Of a DNA stretch of 64,000 bases, positions 43,891 to 54,989 are shown piece after piece. Source of the stretch: Synchiropus splendidus. Its lineage: Eukaryota; Chordata; Actinopteri; Syngnathiformes; Callionymidae. The notes beneath the pieces are model-generated. The model saw only the letters and a list, made by a program, of their open reading frames with translations, was not told the origin of the DNA and did no database searches. Each line of letters starts with the position of its first letter. Positions within the stretch are counted from its first letter, which is position 1. A program made the translations under genes and the position numbers. Location of the stretch: positions 33,201,937 through 33,265,936 of the forward strand of contig NC_071334.1 of NCBI RefSeq assembly GCF_027744825.2. Reading direction: 5' to 3'.

Positions 43891-46800
43891 TCACACTTCT
43901 TCAGATCGGATCTTTAACCGCTCTGGTCCACAGTGATCCAGCCTGGAAGAAAGAGTGAGAAGGATGAGAGCAGATCCATGTGACTTCAGATGTTTCAGCC
44001 AGGACTATTATCTTCTGCTGCTGACCAGCAAGAGAACATGTCATGTGTTTGTCCATACCTGAGAGTCTCCAGCCTCCAGTCTGGACTCTGCAGTCCAGCA
44101 GACAGCAGCTTCAGTCCTGGTCCTCCTGGATTATTGCGGTTCAAGTTCAGCTCTCTCAGGTGGGAGGGGTTAGAGGTCAGAGCTGAGGCCAGAGAAGCAC
44201 AGCCTCTCTCTGAGATCCTACACTCTGACAGACTGGAATGAAGGAGAAACAGTGTTTTAGAAAACCATGAGAACAGAAGAACTGTCTAGTTGTGGAGCAG
44301 AACTGAAGGGAGGAGATGATGTGTTCTGACCTGAGAGTCTCCAGGTGACAGTGAGGACTCTTCAGTCCAGCAGACAGCAGCTCCACTCCTGGGTCCTTCA
44401 AGTCATTGCCAATGAGGTCCAGTTGAGTCAGACTAGAGGACGGAGAGCTGAGGACTGAGGACAGAAGGGAACCACTTCTCTCTGTCAGTCCACAGTTGCT
44501 CAGGCTGTGAAAGAGACGACATCAAGTGTCATCAACAAGTGAGACTTTTTCAATCCTCTATTTTGACAAAACTTTAAAGACTTGATTTGAAGACACACAG
44601 AACTTTTTCCACTTTTTTTTCTCCATTTTTCACACTTGAAACTAACTACTAGAAAGGACAACAGTCATGAAAGAGCCGAGGTCATCACCTGGGGCTCGTG
44701 TCCAAAGACTCCAGAGACAGATTTCAGACTGAAACATGGCTGACAAATGAATCCAGATGCAGCAAACAGCGTGGAATTGAGTGCAGATGTTGAGTTACCC
44801 AGCCTCTCCCTTCATTTACATGCAGGACATATGTAAATGAGCCATACGCTGAGATTCTGGTCTTTCACAAGCAAAAACTCCAAACAGACAGGAGAGAAAT
44901 CATTTCAAAGAATGCTAAATGACTCACTGCACCATGTCAACGTCACTTTACCATTAATGCACCACCACTGGTGACACGCTGTGATCCAAACAATAGTTGC
45001 AGCGCCACCAGCTTCTTGAACTTCAAATGTGTCGTTTTCTTCTTCCCACTTAGTTCCGACCACAATGGTTCTGAAAATGTTTGGATGGTGTGTGTGAACT
45101 GCTCACAGTGTTGCTTCTTTGAATTTGTGCTACATTCCAGCAATATACTGTACATTTGAGCAGCATATTGATGGAATGAAAATGTTTCCTGACATTACTT
45201 GGCAGTCGTGACGTCAGTACACAACAAATGTTCAAAGGATCTAAAGGTGAGCAACACACAAAGGACTTGACACACATGCAAACAAAACCACCTAATACAC
45301 ACACAATGGTCACATACAGGCACAAGTTTAGCTACACATAACCCCTGTTCTGAAAAATAGGGAAAGTAGGAATAGGGGGCAGAAGTGATCAGAGCTGTTC
45401 TTCACTCTGCTGCTTTTCTATCTGTATCTAGTCAGAAGAATTATTGACTGAATTTGATGCAATGGAACAATCCTGAAGCTGTGTGATATTATAGTTTTCC
45501 ATGTAACACATTTACAGTGTGTTAGAGAACACTGTGACAGACATTCATGAATTCATGTTCATGGGTGTCTGATCATTTGGGATTTCATTTGGTTGGTCTT
45601 TGACCAGAGAATCTTCCTCTTGTCCACTCAGCCTCACACCATGTTCTATTTGATTTCAACTCTGCTGACCCAGCACCACTCACTGGAGAATTGGAACAAA
45701 CAAATGAGAAAACTGTGACAAACTGTGTCTCTCTGAAGCTGCAGTCTCCACCTCTGACTTCCACATTTCAGCTCTGAAGCTGGACAGATGATGTGTTCTA
45801 ACCTGAGAGTCTCCAGGTGACAGTGTGGACTCTTCAGTCCAGCAGACAGCAGCTCCACTCCTGGGTCCTTCAGGTCCCTGTTGTAGCTCAGGTCCAGTTG
45901 AGTCAGACTAGAGGACGGAGAGCTGAGGACTGAGGACAGAAGGGAACCACTTCTCTCTGACAGATCACACCCTCTCAGGCTGTGAAAGATACAAGTGTCA
46001 TCAACAAGTGAGACTTTTTTTTCCAGACCTCTATTTTGACAAGACTTGATTTGAGGACACATTGGACTCTTTCCACTCAGAAGATCATCATCACATTATT
46101 GTTGGAATATTTGAATCAACTTTATGAAGCATGTCTGAAACACTGGGGCTGTTGTGAGGCCAGTGTTTGTCTCTCGTATTATTTGTCAAAAGAGCAACAA
46201 GAGAAAAGAAACACAGAGATGATGACAAAACATTTCAAAGTCAAACTAAGTGGACACAACAGAGAAAACAGCTCAGGTGAAAAACTGTGTGATTCTGCTC
46301 CATTATTATGAACATGAGCTACAGAGGTGATTATTGTATTGAAGTTGATGAACATTGCCATGAACAATATCTTCAATATCAATCCATAAATCCACTGGAG
46401 GAATGTTTGAACCAGATATGAAGACTTTAGAGAAGCATAGTGTAATAACTGTAGTAAAGTAGAAAAACCTGACCAAGAAGAGAGAAGTGTTTTCTTAGCA
46501 ATATGGAACACATCAATCAATAAGATGGACAAGAAATAGCCACTAAAAAGCCCATATTGTTTCAAAAAGGCCTGAGAAAAGCAGATCATTTCTGTTGAAA
46601 AATCAGAAAACTTGTCTGTTTGACAGAAAATGAGAACACAAAGATGAAGTGAATTTGTGAGCTGGAGATGAAGTGAAATCTAGAAATGGAACTGTAACAT
46701 CAGAAAACGTGCTAAAAGTGTCTCTTAATGTGTTTCCTGATCAATAAATATTGATCAACATGTTCTGACCTGAGAGTCTCCAGGTGACAGTGTGGACTCT

Positions 46801-49800
46801 TCAGTCCAACAGACAGCAGCTCCACTCCTGGATCCTTCAAGTTGTTCCAGCTCAGGTCCAGTTGAGTCAGACTAGAGAAGGGAGAGCTGAGGACTGAGGT
46901 CAGAAGGGAACCACTTCTCTCTGACAGTCCACACCGGCTCAGTCTGAATAAAATGAAGAAGCAGATCACATTCACACGAGGGCTGTAACCATATCAGTCT
47001 TTTGCTTGCCGATTAGCAAAAAATGCCAGGCCAACGATTTTATCAAAACATGGAGGAAAATATAAATAAAATAATAAATAATAATGGTGCATTTATTGAA
47101 ATTCATCTGGAACTTGTTTCCTCTCCAGTTCCCAAAGGAAAGAAAACCCTCTCAACTCTGTAGGGTGTGGCTGTTTCAATGAACAGTCGGAAGCTTTCGG
47201 TTGAAACAGAGCTGCTCTGATCTGGAGTTTCAGAGTACCGCTGGTCTGTGACCCCTGATCCAAATGGTGTCCATCAATCGCTACCCTGAGTGTTTGACAG
47301 AAGCTATGGGAGGATGAAGAAATGAGGGGGTTGATGGTTTTTAGCAATGAACATCTGCCTCTCTGTCGTTCAAAAGCAGCTTCACCCTCTGCTCTGTGCC
47401 ATGCGGATGACAAAGAGTGGTGTTCAGAAGCTGAGCATGGATGGACATGTCCCACGCGTTATATAAATTTGCTGGAGCTGATGGAGAAGGTTCTTCTGCA
47501 CTTTGTCCCACATCTGTCGGGTCATCATGTGATAGTGAGAACAGACAACTCGAGCAGTTGCTTGTCTCAACCACCAGTAGGGAGTGAGAGCTCCCTCTCT
47601 TGCCGGGTATAAAGCTGGTCGTGGACAGAATGTCCAGATAAGGCGCTCTCACAGACAAATGGGGTGCACTCCAGACGTGGTAGATGCGGTCTGGTACAGG
47701 TTTGGAATCCCGATTGGCGGAGAGCCAATCAATCAAAGTCTCAGGCCGTGACCAGTGCCTCAAGGTGGATAAACCGATAGCGCAGGACATTAGAGGACAA
47801 CTCAAATATTCATAGAACTGTATTACAGTATTTCATATCGGTTTAAGCGTTTGATCCACTTACAGAACTTTTTTGGAAGCTTGGACCATCGGCAGCAGCC
47901 TCTCAAGAACCTCCTCTGAAAGTGGGTTACTATACAGGTAAGACACACGCAGATCTTTCTTTGGAACAATGTATTTCTTCAGGTCAAACACCTTCAGATC
48001 TTCCTCTGAGGACAGCAAGATGAAGGCCAGGGTGGACCATTGAGCAGGGGACAGTTGATCTGTGGAGAGACGTCCTGATCTCAGCTGCTGTTGGACCTCC
48101 TCCACCAGAGAAGTGTGCTTCACTTCACTCAGACAGTGGAACAGATTGATGATTCTCTCTGGAGACACTTTCTGCCTTATCTTCTCCTCGATGAGCTCTG
48201 CTGCGTCTTGGTGGTTCCAGGAGCAACTTCCTGTAATGGTCAACAAACCTGGAAGGAGTCTCTGGCTGGACTGCAGAGAAAGACCCAGAAGGAAACGCAG
48301 GGACAAGTCCAGATGTCCGTTTGGGCTTTGTAAAGCAACACGTGTTGCTGTCTGGTAGAACTGTTTGAAGTGATGTTTGTTTCGCTTTACTCTTGCCAGT
48401 ATGGACGTTTGCTGTGAATGCAGTAGGTTCACTCCAGAGTTGATAAATGTCATGTGGACGTGAAGAGCAGCCAGAAACTCCTGAAGACTTAGGTGGATGA
48501 AGCAGAAGACCTTGTCCTGGTACAGTCCTCTCTCCTCTCTAAAGATCTGAGTCAACATTCCTGAATAAACTGAAGCAGCTGTGATGTCGATGCCACACTC
48601 TGTGAGGTCTGATTCATAGAAGATCAAGTTTCCTCTCTGCAACTGCTCAAAAGCCAGTTTTCCCAGACACTCCATCATCTTCCTGCTATCAGGATCCCAA
48701 ACACTGTCTGTCCCAGCTCCTTCACGGTACTTGAGCTTTCTCACTTTGGACTGAACCACCAGGAAGTGGATGTACATCTCAGTCAGGGTCTTGGGCAGCT
48801 CTCTGGTCTCTCTGCTCTTCAACATGTCCTCCAGAACTGTGGCAGTGATCCAGCAGAAGATGGGGATGTGACACATGATGTAGAGGCTTCGTGAGCTCCT
48901 GATGTGAGAGATGATGGTGGTCTGCTCCTCATCTCTGAACCTCTTCCTGAAGTACTCCTCCTTCTCGAGGTCAGTGAACCCCCTGACCTCTGTCACCATG
49001 TCCACACACTCAGGAGGGATCTGATTGGCTGCTGCAGGTCGTGTGGTTATCCAGAGGTGAGCTGAGGGCAGCAGCTTCCCCCTGATGAGGTTGGTCAGCA
49101 GGACGTCTACTGAGGTGGACTCTGTAGCTTCTGTCGTGACCTGACTGTTGAAGTCCAGAGGGAGTCGACACTCGTCCAGACCGTCCAAGATGAACAGAAC
49201 CTGGACTCCTTCAAAGCTGCTGAGTCCTGTTTCTTTGGTTTCAGGAAAGAAGAGATGAACAAGTTCCACCAAACTCAGCTTCTTCTCTTTCAGCAGGTTC
49301 AGCTCTCTGAAGGTGAAAGGAAACATGAGCTGAAAGTTCTGATGGGCTTTGTCTTCAGCCCAGTCCAGAGTCAGTTTCTGTGTCAGGAGGGTCTTCCCAA
49401 TGCCAGCCACGCCTTTTGTCAGCAGGCTCCTGATTGGTTGGTCTCTGTCTGGTTTGAAGAGCTCTTCTGGTCTGATGGTAGTTCCTGGTCTGGTGTGTTT
49501 CCTGGTCGCTGCTTCAATCTGGCGGACCTCGTGCTCCTGGTTGACCTGGTCTGTGCCCCCCTCAGTGATGTAGAGCTCTGTGTAGATCTGATTCAGAGGG
49601 GCAGAGGTTCCTGCTTTAGCAACCCCCTCAGACACACTGTGAAACTTCCTGTGCAGGCTCCTCTTCAGTCGTCCTGTGCACTCTACAGCTCGACTTCCTG
49701 AGTGAAGAGAGAGGTCACATGATCAGAAGATTTTAGAAGGTGATGCTGGAAGAAGATCTTCTGCTTCAGATGCTGCATTTTCTACTTAAGATGGTCCTTC

Positions 49801-50877
49801 ATCTTCAGCATGTTGTCGGTGTTTGAATGTTCTTACTGCTCCACAGACGCTTGGCCAGATCCTCCTCTTCCATGTTCCTCAGGATGTGAATTGTGATCTT
49901 CAGGAATTCTTCTCTGATGCTCCTCCACTGTTCCTCTTCCTCAGTCTCTGGGGGTTCTTGCTCATCTGGTCCCAGAAATCTCCAGACCTTGCTCACATAA
50001 CTGAGGAACTGCTCCTCCAGCCTCTGGAACAGAAAGTTTGAAGTTGTATCCAGATGAAATGAGATTCAGCAGCAGTGACCTCTCAGATACCTGCCGTGTG
50101 GAGTCCAGACGAGCCACTCTGAGGAGAAAAGATGAGTCTGTCTGTCAATAAGCTCTTGTATGATGATAGGACAATCACAAGAAGAACTTGAACTTGGAGG
50201 AACATCATCTCACCTCTCTTCTGAAGGCTCCTGTCCAGCTTTGAAGTCAATAATTTTATCCATGGAGCGCTCACTTATCAGAGAATGTCCACACTTTTCT
50301 GGTTCCTCCAGCTGGGTCCTGATGAAAACACAGCTTTGATCAGCTCTCAGATTTTTCTGTATTTTGTTATTCAACAGGTGAACACCAGATGCCTTCACAA
50401 TGCTGTACCTGTCCCACTCAGGAATACAACTGTGAAAACGCCACAGCTTAGTGTTAAGAATTGTGGCTTTATGGCCCCCTGCTGGTGTGGTGAGTCACTG
50501 CATTGTAGAGATTTTGAAACGTGAGCATGTGTGGCCGTGGTCACTTTCCTGGTCAAGAGGAGACACATCTTGAACCCTCTCACCTCAAACCTGAAGGCTC
50601 CGGTCCTCCTCTGAAGGTAATCCATCTCCCCATAGAGCCATCACTCTTCAGAGACACATAGCTGGGGCTGGGTCCAGGTCCAGGTCCAGGTGGTTCGGGC
50701 TGCAGCTTAGAGCTTCAACACAGAAGTCGCAGTGAGAATGAGGAATAGAGGAGAGATCGGAGCTCCGTAATGGGGCACAGTCTTGGAGGTCCTCATCTCA
50801 CCTCAGAGCTCTGGTCCCAGGTCGTACAGAGGCGGGGTCTCCCTCTTCTCTGAGCCCTGACTCAGCAGAGCCTTCAC
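43891..50877 (-). CDS. NLRC3-like NLR gene 2 (FISNA-NACHT-LRR)
   Basis: Second complete-looking NLR gene, same plan as gene 1. Exons in order: candidate N-terminal exons 50,802-50,877, about 50,584-50,690 and 50,214-50,318; then 50,091-50,118, 49,837-50,023, the FISNA-NACHT exon 47,864-49,697, LRR exons 46,770-46,943, 45,803-45,979, 44,331-44,504 and 44,059-44,232, and a terminal exon 43,891-43,942 ending [16 protein letters not shown]. Phases agree from 50,318 to the stop. The junction between 50,802-50,877 and the next exon does not fit simply, so the start is unresolved. No CARD, pyrin or B30.2 domain is seen. It has half as many LRR exons as gene 1. Confidence 0.85.
44059..46943 (-). CDS. 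Gene 2 LRR exon array (four exons)
   Basis: Exons 46,770-46,943 (SWNNLKD), 45,803-45,979 (CDLSE start, SYNRDLKD), 44,331-44,504 (IGNDLKD) and the distinct last type 44,059-44,232 ([19 protein letters not shown]). All are phase 2-2, and donor and acceptor dinucleotides are intact. Intron sequence between 46,000 and 46,770 is nearly the same as 18,720-19,480 in gene 1, so parts of the arrays were copied between or before the two genes. Confidence 0.87.
47330..47800 (+). mobile_element. Retroelement RNase H fragment (DIRS-like)
   Basis: A plus-strand frame reads [20 protein letters not shown] then [11 protein letters not shown], resembling the RNase H start (LELxAV...HVxVRTDN) of fish DIRS/Ngaro-type retroelements. 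It lies in the NACHT-LRR intron of gene 2, antisense to the gene. The long minus-strand frames over it are its shadow. No flanking ends were found. Confidence 0.4.
47864..49697 (-). CDS. Gene 2 large exon: FISNA + NACHT
   Basis: Open frame of about 610 codons, acceptor CTTCACTCAG, donor CT|GTAAGTGG. It starts [13 protein letters not shown] ahead of [10 protein letters not shown]. Counting from the residue encoded at 49,635: Walker A GVAGIGKT is at 75-82 and Walker [12 protein letters not shown] at about 146-156, followed by TTRPAA, HIPIFCW and [13 protein letters not shown]. As in gene 1, a stop directly follows the donor. Compared with gene 1, residues around WITTRPAA to LVVQSKV are nearly identical. 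The segment after HVHM ([16 protein letters not shown]) and a TITGSCSW insertion differ strongly. Confidence 0.93.
49837..50877 (-). CDS. Gene 2 N-terminal exons
   Basis: 49,837-50,023 (187 bp) encodes [18 protein letters not shown] ... [16 protein letters not shown], the helical pre-FISNA segment. 50,091-50,118 (28 bp) encodes VARLDSTRQ. 50,214-50,318 (105 bp) encodes [12 protein letters not shown]...[20 protein letters not shown]. Candidate exons at 50,584-50,690 ([11 protein letters not shown], with a Pro-Gly repeat ahead of it) and 50,802-50,877 ([20 protein letters not shown]) follow upstream. The first three agree in phase with each other and with the matching pseudogene exons. Confidence 0.7.
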
Positions 50878-52037
50878 CTTCACACAAACACAACAGCACT
50901 AATGAGACCCTCAAAGAAAAGCTCCTTCCATCTTCTATTCTCCACAGCTGATCTGTGGTTGGGTCGCAGGGGCAGCACCAGAGCAAAGAAGCCCAGGCAT
51001 CCCTCTCCCCAGAACCCTCCTCACTGCTGCTTAGATGAGATTAGACGGCCTCCAGTAGTCCCACAGTGGAGAAATTGAACTTTTGCAGTTTGAACACAAC
51101 ATGAAGACTCCACTTCAGCAGGAGACTAACCTAACCAGACATTTCCATCAGAATCCAATGATCCAACCGTGTCTAATAACCTCACCACTGTTCCATCTGT
51201 CCCTTGATCAGTGTTTTAGCTTCATGATCACGTGACTCACACAATATCCAGCAGTCTCTTCACGTTTGTGTCTTATATTTTATGTGGGGATTGTGTCTTC
51301 ATTTCCAGACTTTTCTGCTCACGATGAAGGAAAACAAAACCTTCAACATGTGTCAGAATGTTGACGAAACAAGTGAATCAATTGTGTATTTATCACAACA
51401 AATGGTGTCTGTGTGACTAAATTGAGGTAAAGCCTTTAAAAGGTCGTATATATATTGTATACAGAAAGTCCAAATATATTATATTATATAATATAATATT
51501 GCCTATTGAACTCTCCTTCTGTTTCCACATGTCGGTGCTAATATTGTTTTCTTTCAAATCTAGATCGACACATGTTTGAGGTGGTCAGATCTGGACACTG
51601 TCATAGAGCTTGATGTTATCTGGAAATGACTTGCAGTCCAGTGCAGTAGTGGAATATTTGAGATAAAAGATACCATTGAATAGCCATCATTAAGTTCTAT
51701 GTATTTATGTCTGCTGCCTTATTTCAGAATATTCCACTGCACTGGCCGTAAAGTCATTTCCAAGGGAAAGAACGCACTGTGACGCTCAAATACAGTGTCT
51801 GACAAAGTCAAATCAACTTCTCCAAAGACGCTGCTGAACTCACGTCTGTTATGAGATTTGGTCACAAGATGGCGCCAGTCGTTGGCTGATGATTTCGATC
51901 ACGTCACAGTGAACAACAGAGGTTTGCTGATCAATCATTCTCAGGGAAACACTACAGTCTAGATGTGTCTTTATTTGGATCATTGAATGTCAAAGGTGAC
52001 GTCTGTGTCGAGCCTCAAGTCAAACCAAGTCACTGAC
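50878..52037. other. 5' intron region of gene 2
   Basis: No coding exon recognised. It contains A/T-only sequence at about 51,449-51,502 (TATATA/ATATTATA words) and the long imperfect hairpin at 51,621-51,762. Confidence 0.4.
51621..51762. repeat. Long imperfect hairpin (~45-bp arms)
   Basis: Arm 51,621-51,669 (TGGAAATGACTTGCAGTCC...) pairs with 51,718-51,762, whose reverse complement starts TGGAAATGACTTTACGGCC. AGTGCAGT and GGAATATT blocks match exactly, with one 3-base bulge. The loop is about 48 bases. It may be a small palindromic MITE or a transcribed hairpin inside gene 2's 5' intron. Confidence 0.65.
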
Positions 52038-52120
52038 CTGTGAGTGAGTCTTCTCTTGTCTGTTCCTGGCCCATCGTCGGAGCTCAGGTGTTCCGGTCCA
52101 AAGTTGTGAGCTCAGATTGT
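52038..52120 (-). other. Probable 5' non-coding exon of NLR gene 2
   Basis: Minus-strand CTCACAG|GTCAGTGAC gives a donor at 52,036-52,037, matching the gene 1 counterpart at 34,918-34,919. The upstream border is not determined. Confidence 0.35.
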
Positions 52121-52519
52121 GTTCGATGTCTGCAAATGTGCTGATACTCAGCAGTGTGTCCTGTGTGTTCCACCACTGCCTGGATGATCGGAGAGAACTC
52201 GAGAGACTGGAAATATTTGAGAGAAAAAGGCCCTTCAGATGAGACGGGAATAGAACTGTATCCTCTTTCTCAGTGCGATTCTTACTTTCACATTCACTCT
52301 CCCTCCCCCACTCTTTTACAGGAAACAGCAGCGCTCCCGCCCACCGCTTTTGGCACCAGTGTCGGCTGGTGGAATTTCCTCGAGGGCAACCAGGTAAGCT
52401 GGAATCAGAGATTGTCAGTTGGGTGCTGCGCGTTCAACAATGTGCGCTTGATTTGGGTGAAACAAAAAGCCGCACCCACTGCAGCCCGTAAAACTGATGA
52501 CTGATGTTGCTACAAGGCA

Positions 52520-52790
52520 GAATTGAGCTCATGGAGAGGTTTATGCAACTGCAAGCTGCGGTGCGCTATTGAAGATCAATCGCTGATCCCTCATGTGAAG
52601 TCAGCCATCAGAGTGGATCTCCTTTAGAGGTCCAACAGTGGGGCAGAGGAGAAGATCCTTCATGTATCCTCTGCCCTGGATCCTTGCTTTATGGGGTTAC
52701 CTTCCCTGACAGAGGAGGAGAGAGTGGATGACGATGCAGGGTTGAGTGCAGATGCTTCATCCCTGGGGGTCATTTAATTTGTTCAACTTC
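52520..52790 (+). mobile_element. hAT transposase fragment (central region)
   Basis: A plus-strand reading contains HVKSAIRVDLL, then ILHVSSALDPCFMGLPSLTEEER, matching the pattern of the late-central part of ZBED-like hAT transposases (A-x-x-LDPRF-x-x-LP). An in-frame stop and missing surroundings make it a relic. Confidence 0.55.
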
Positions 52791-53069
52791 TGAAATTATC
52801 TTTCATAAAGTGTCAAGTTAAATAAATAAGCAGCTACATAGTGAAATGGTAAGATTGTTATCTGCTGTAATGTGAGCTGCAGCATTGGCTGAGAAAGTGC
52901 TGCTAACTGCTGTTTTTGCCCTTGTTTCGTTCAAACAGAGACGTAGGACAGAAATAGGTGAAGCACTTGGGGAAACAGGAAGTTCAGGAACCCAGGAAGT
53001 GTTGCAATCCAAGAATGACAATGTGTCATTCTCAGCAGGCCCCTGAAGGGCCTCATTGCTGCTTATGAG

Positions 53070-54042
53070 TTTGCTTTGGCAATTTGTTCATGCTGTCACA
53101 AGCATTTCATATATCACATCGTGCATGTGGGCACGAAATGGCCTTCTGTTTGTTCCGAGGAGAACAAAAATAAATGAATGGCGCTCCAATTGCAGCGCAT
53201 TCACACGCTATTGTGTCGTACTGCTCATTTGTGCTTCTGTGACCCCTGTGACAGCATTACAGCCACACAAGATACGACTGTGTTTAATTTTGGTTCTTTA
53301 TTCACGCTCCCATTCTCGAGTGCTCTACGATCTCCAATGGATCAGCAACAACACAGGCTGGAAACAAACATCACATTTTGTGCGCAGATGTTTCCTGACA
53401 ACTTCACAGAGCAGACTCATAATATGTACATGGTTTTTATTGGCTTATATTCGTCGGAGACGGTTTAGTGAATGCGCCACATTTTCGCGGAAATAAATTT
53501 TAAAAAACGTATTTGCGTGGTCAACTGCTTTTTAAACATCCGTTGTCATAGGCTAGTACAGTGCTATGCGTTGCTTCGAGGACCACAGTCATAGGAGACA
53601 ACGGTTGTGATTACAATGGACGAGTAGACGTACTTCTGACCAGGTAACTTGGTCCCCAATGTTAATATAAATTATTTTAGCACTTCATACGAGCTTTGTA
53701 TATGTGTTGTGTTGTTTTAAGGTGTGATGATCTCTGGTTTACAAAAAAGCAAAGTTTGTTTCCAGCCTGTGTTGTTGCTGATCCATTGGAGAGTGGAAAG
53801 CACAGGAGTGTGAATAAAGAACCAAAATCAAACCAGGTGGTGAAATTAGTAACTTGTGTGGCTGTCATGTTGTAACAGGGTTCAGAGAAGCACAAATAAA
53901 TTACAGCAGTAGGATGCAATAGCATGTGCGCAATTCATTGATTTTCTTCTTGCAGGAACGGGATGACGTTTTTCATGCCCCCATGCACAATGCAATAGAT
54001 TAAATGCTTGTGAAAGCATGAACAAATTGCCTTGAGACCATG
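53070..54042. repeat. Imperfect inverted repeat, ~360-bp arms
   Basis: The arm at about 53,070-53,435 is homologous to the reverse complement of about 53,680-54,042. Both contain GGCAATTTGTTCATGCT, ACAGCCACACAAG, TTTTGGTTCTTTATTCAC and CTCCAATGGATCAGCAACAAC, cut at 20 bases. About 245 bases separate the arms. Divergence looks like 20-25 %. It could be the long ends of a foldback-type element or two opposed copies of one repeat. The arms carry no protein signature. Confidence 0.75.
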
Positions 54043-54179
54043 TTCTGCACCTCCTCTGGAGCAATGGTAAGAACCAGTTGCCTGTGATTTCAGAGTTGTG
54101 GTTTCGAGGCCCACAAACTGTAGAATTATTATTTGTTATACCACTGCACCACACCACAAGTGCCTGGTTGAGGAATGTG

Positions 54180-54560
54180 CATGGCACCCTGCTCGACATG
54201 ACCATTAAGGTTTACCAGCCCTTCTGCATTGTAGAGGACAAGGGGTTCAGGAAACTTGTGAGTGCTCTCAACCTTACTTGTGTTCTCCCTAGTGCATATG
54301 TGACCTCATGAAAAAATGGTTTTGTCACAATTGCAGTTTTAAATAGTTTTCACTTATTTCCTTCAGATGTTCGATGGTGGACAAGAAGAACAGCCAATGG
54401 AGAAGGACAAAGTATTAGTGCTAAGTGCACCAGCAGTCTCTTTGACATCTGATATGTGGACATCTGCCAACACAGACGCATATCTCGCGGTGACGGACCA
54501 TTTTATTGACGACAGAACAGCACTCCATTTCAACCTAGTCCCCCCACTGCAGAGAATCTG
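54180..54560 (+). mobile_element. hAT transposase fragment (N-terminal half)
   Basis: Plus-strand pieces read FCIVEDKGFRKLVSALN (54,225-54,275), then across an intron-like or inserted gap VSLTSDMWTSANTDAYLAV and TDHFID (54,435-54,510). This is the hAT block containing the first catalytic Asp (TSDMW). A short ACT microsatellite (54,568-54,582) follows. Non-functional. Confidence 0.7.
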
Positions 54561-54677
54561 ACCCTAAACTACTACTACTACTAATCATAGAAACCATTAC
54601 CATGTCTCTATGGCTTAATCTGTCCGTGCGTTATGGAAACAGGACACTGTGGCTGTACAGCACACTGAGAGGAAACC

Positions 54678-54749
54678 TGCAATGGCTGGGAATTGAACCC
54701 AGGTCAACTGCTTGGAAGGCAGCTATGCCCACCACTGTACCACCATTGC
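54678..54749 (-). tRNA. tRNA-Gly (anticodon TCC)
   Basis: A 72-base cloverleaf. The acceptor stem GCAATGG pairs with CCATTGC, discriminator A. The anticodon loop CTTCCAA lies in the GCTGCCTTCCAAGCAG arm. The T arm is CTGGGTTCAATTCCCAG (B-box with A instead of G at the fifth position). It differs from the usual vertebrate Gly-TCC gene mainly by compensated acceptor pairs. No run of four T follows on the minus strand within 25 bases, so expression is uncertain. A decayed relative lies at 62,105. Confidence 0.8.
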
Positions 54750-54989
54750 AGATTGAAGATCAGATTGGGCAATGGTTGACAGGGCATTGATTTAATTGTT
54801 CGAAGGACTACGTGGGAAGTCCATCGCCTGAACTATACGGCCACTGCAGCACAACTCAAGACTGTGATTTTCCAAGTGGTACATTTGTACAGTGGTTTTG
54901 TGTGATTTGATAAGCTGGTTTGAATTTAGCTGAAGATTCATTTTGTCTCATCCTCTCAACATTCATCAATTCATGTCTGATCACCACCA

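Noticed and set aside
47341..47805. Minus-strand 154-residue frame in the gene 2 intron
   Set aside because: Shadow of the plus-strand RNase H-like reading; no family features of its own.
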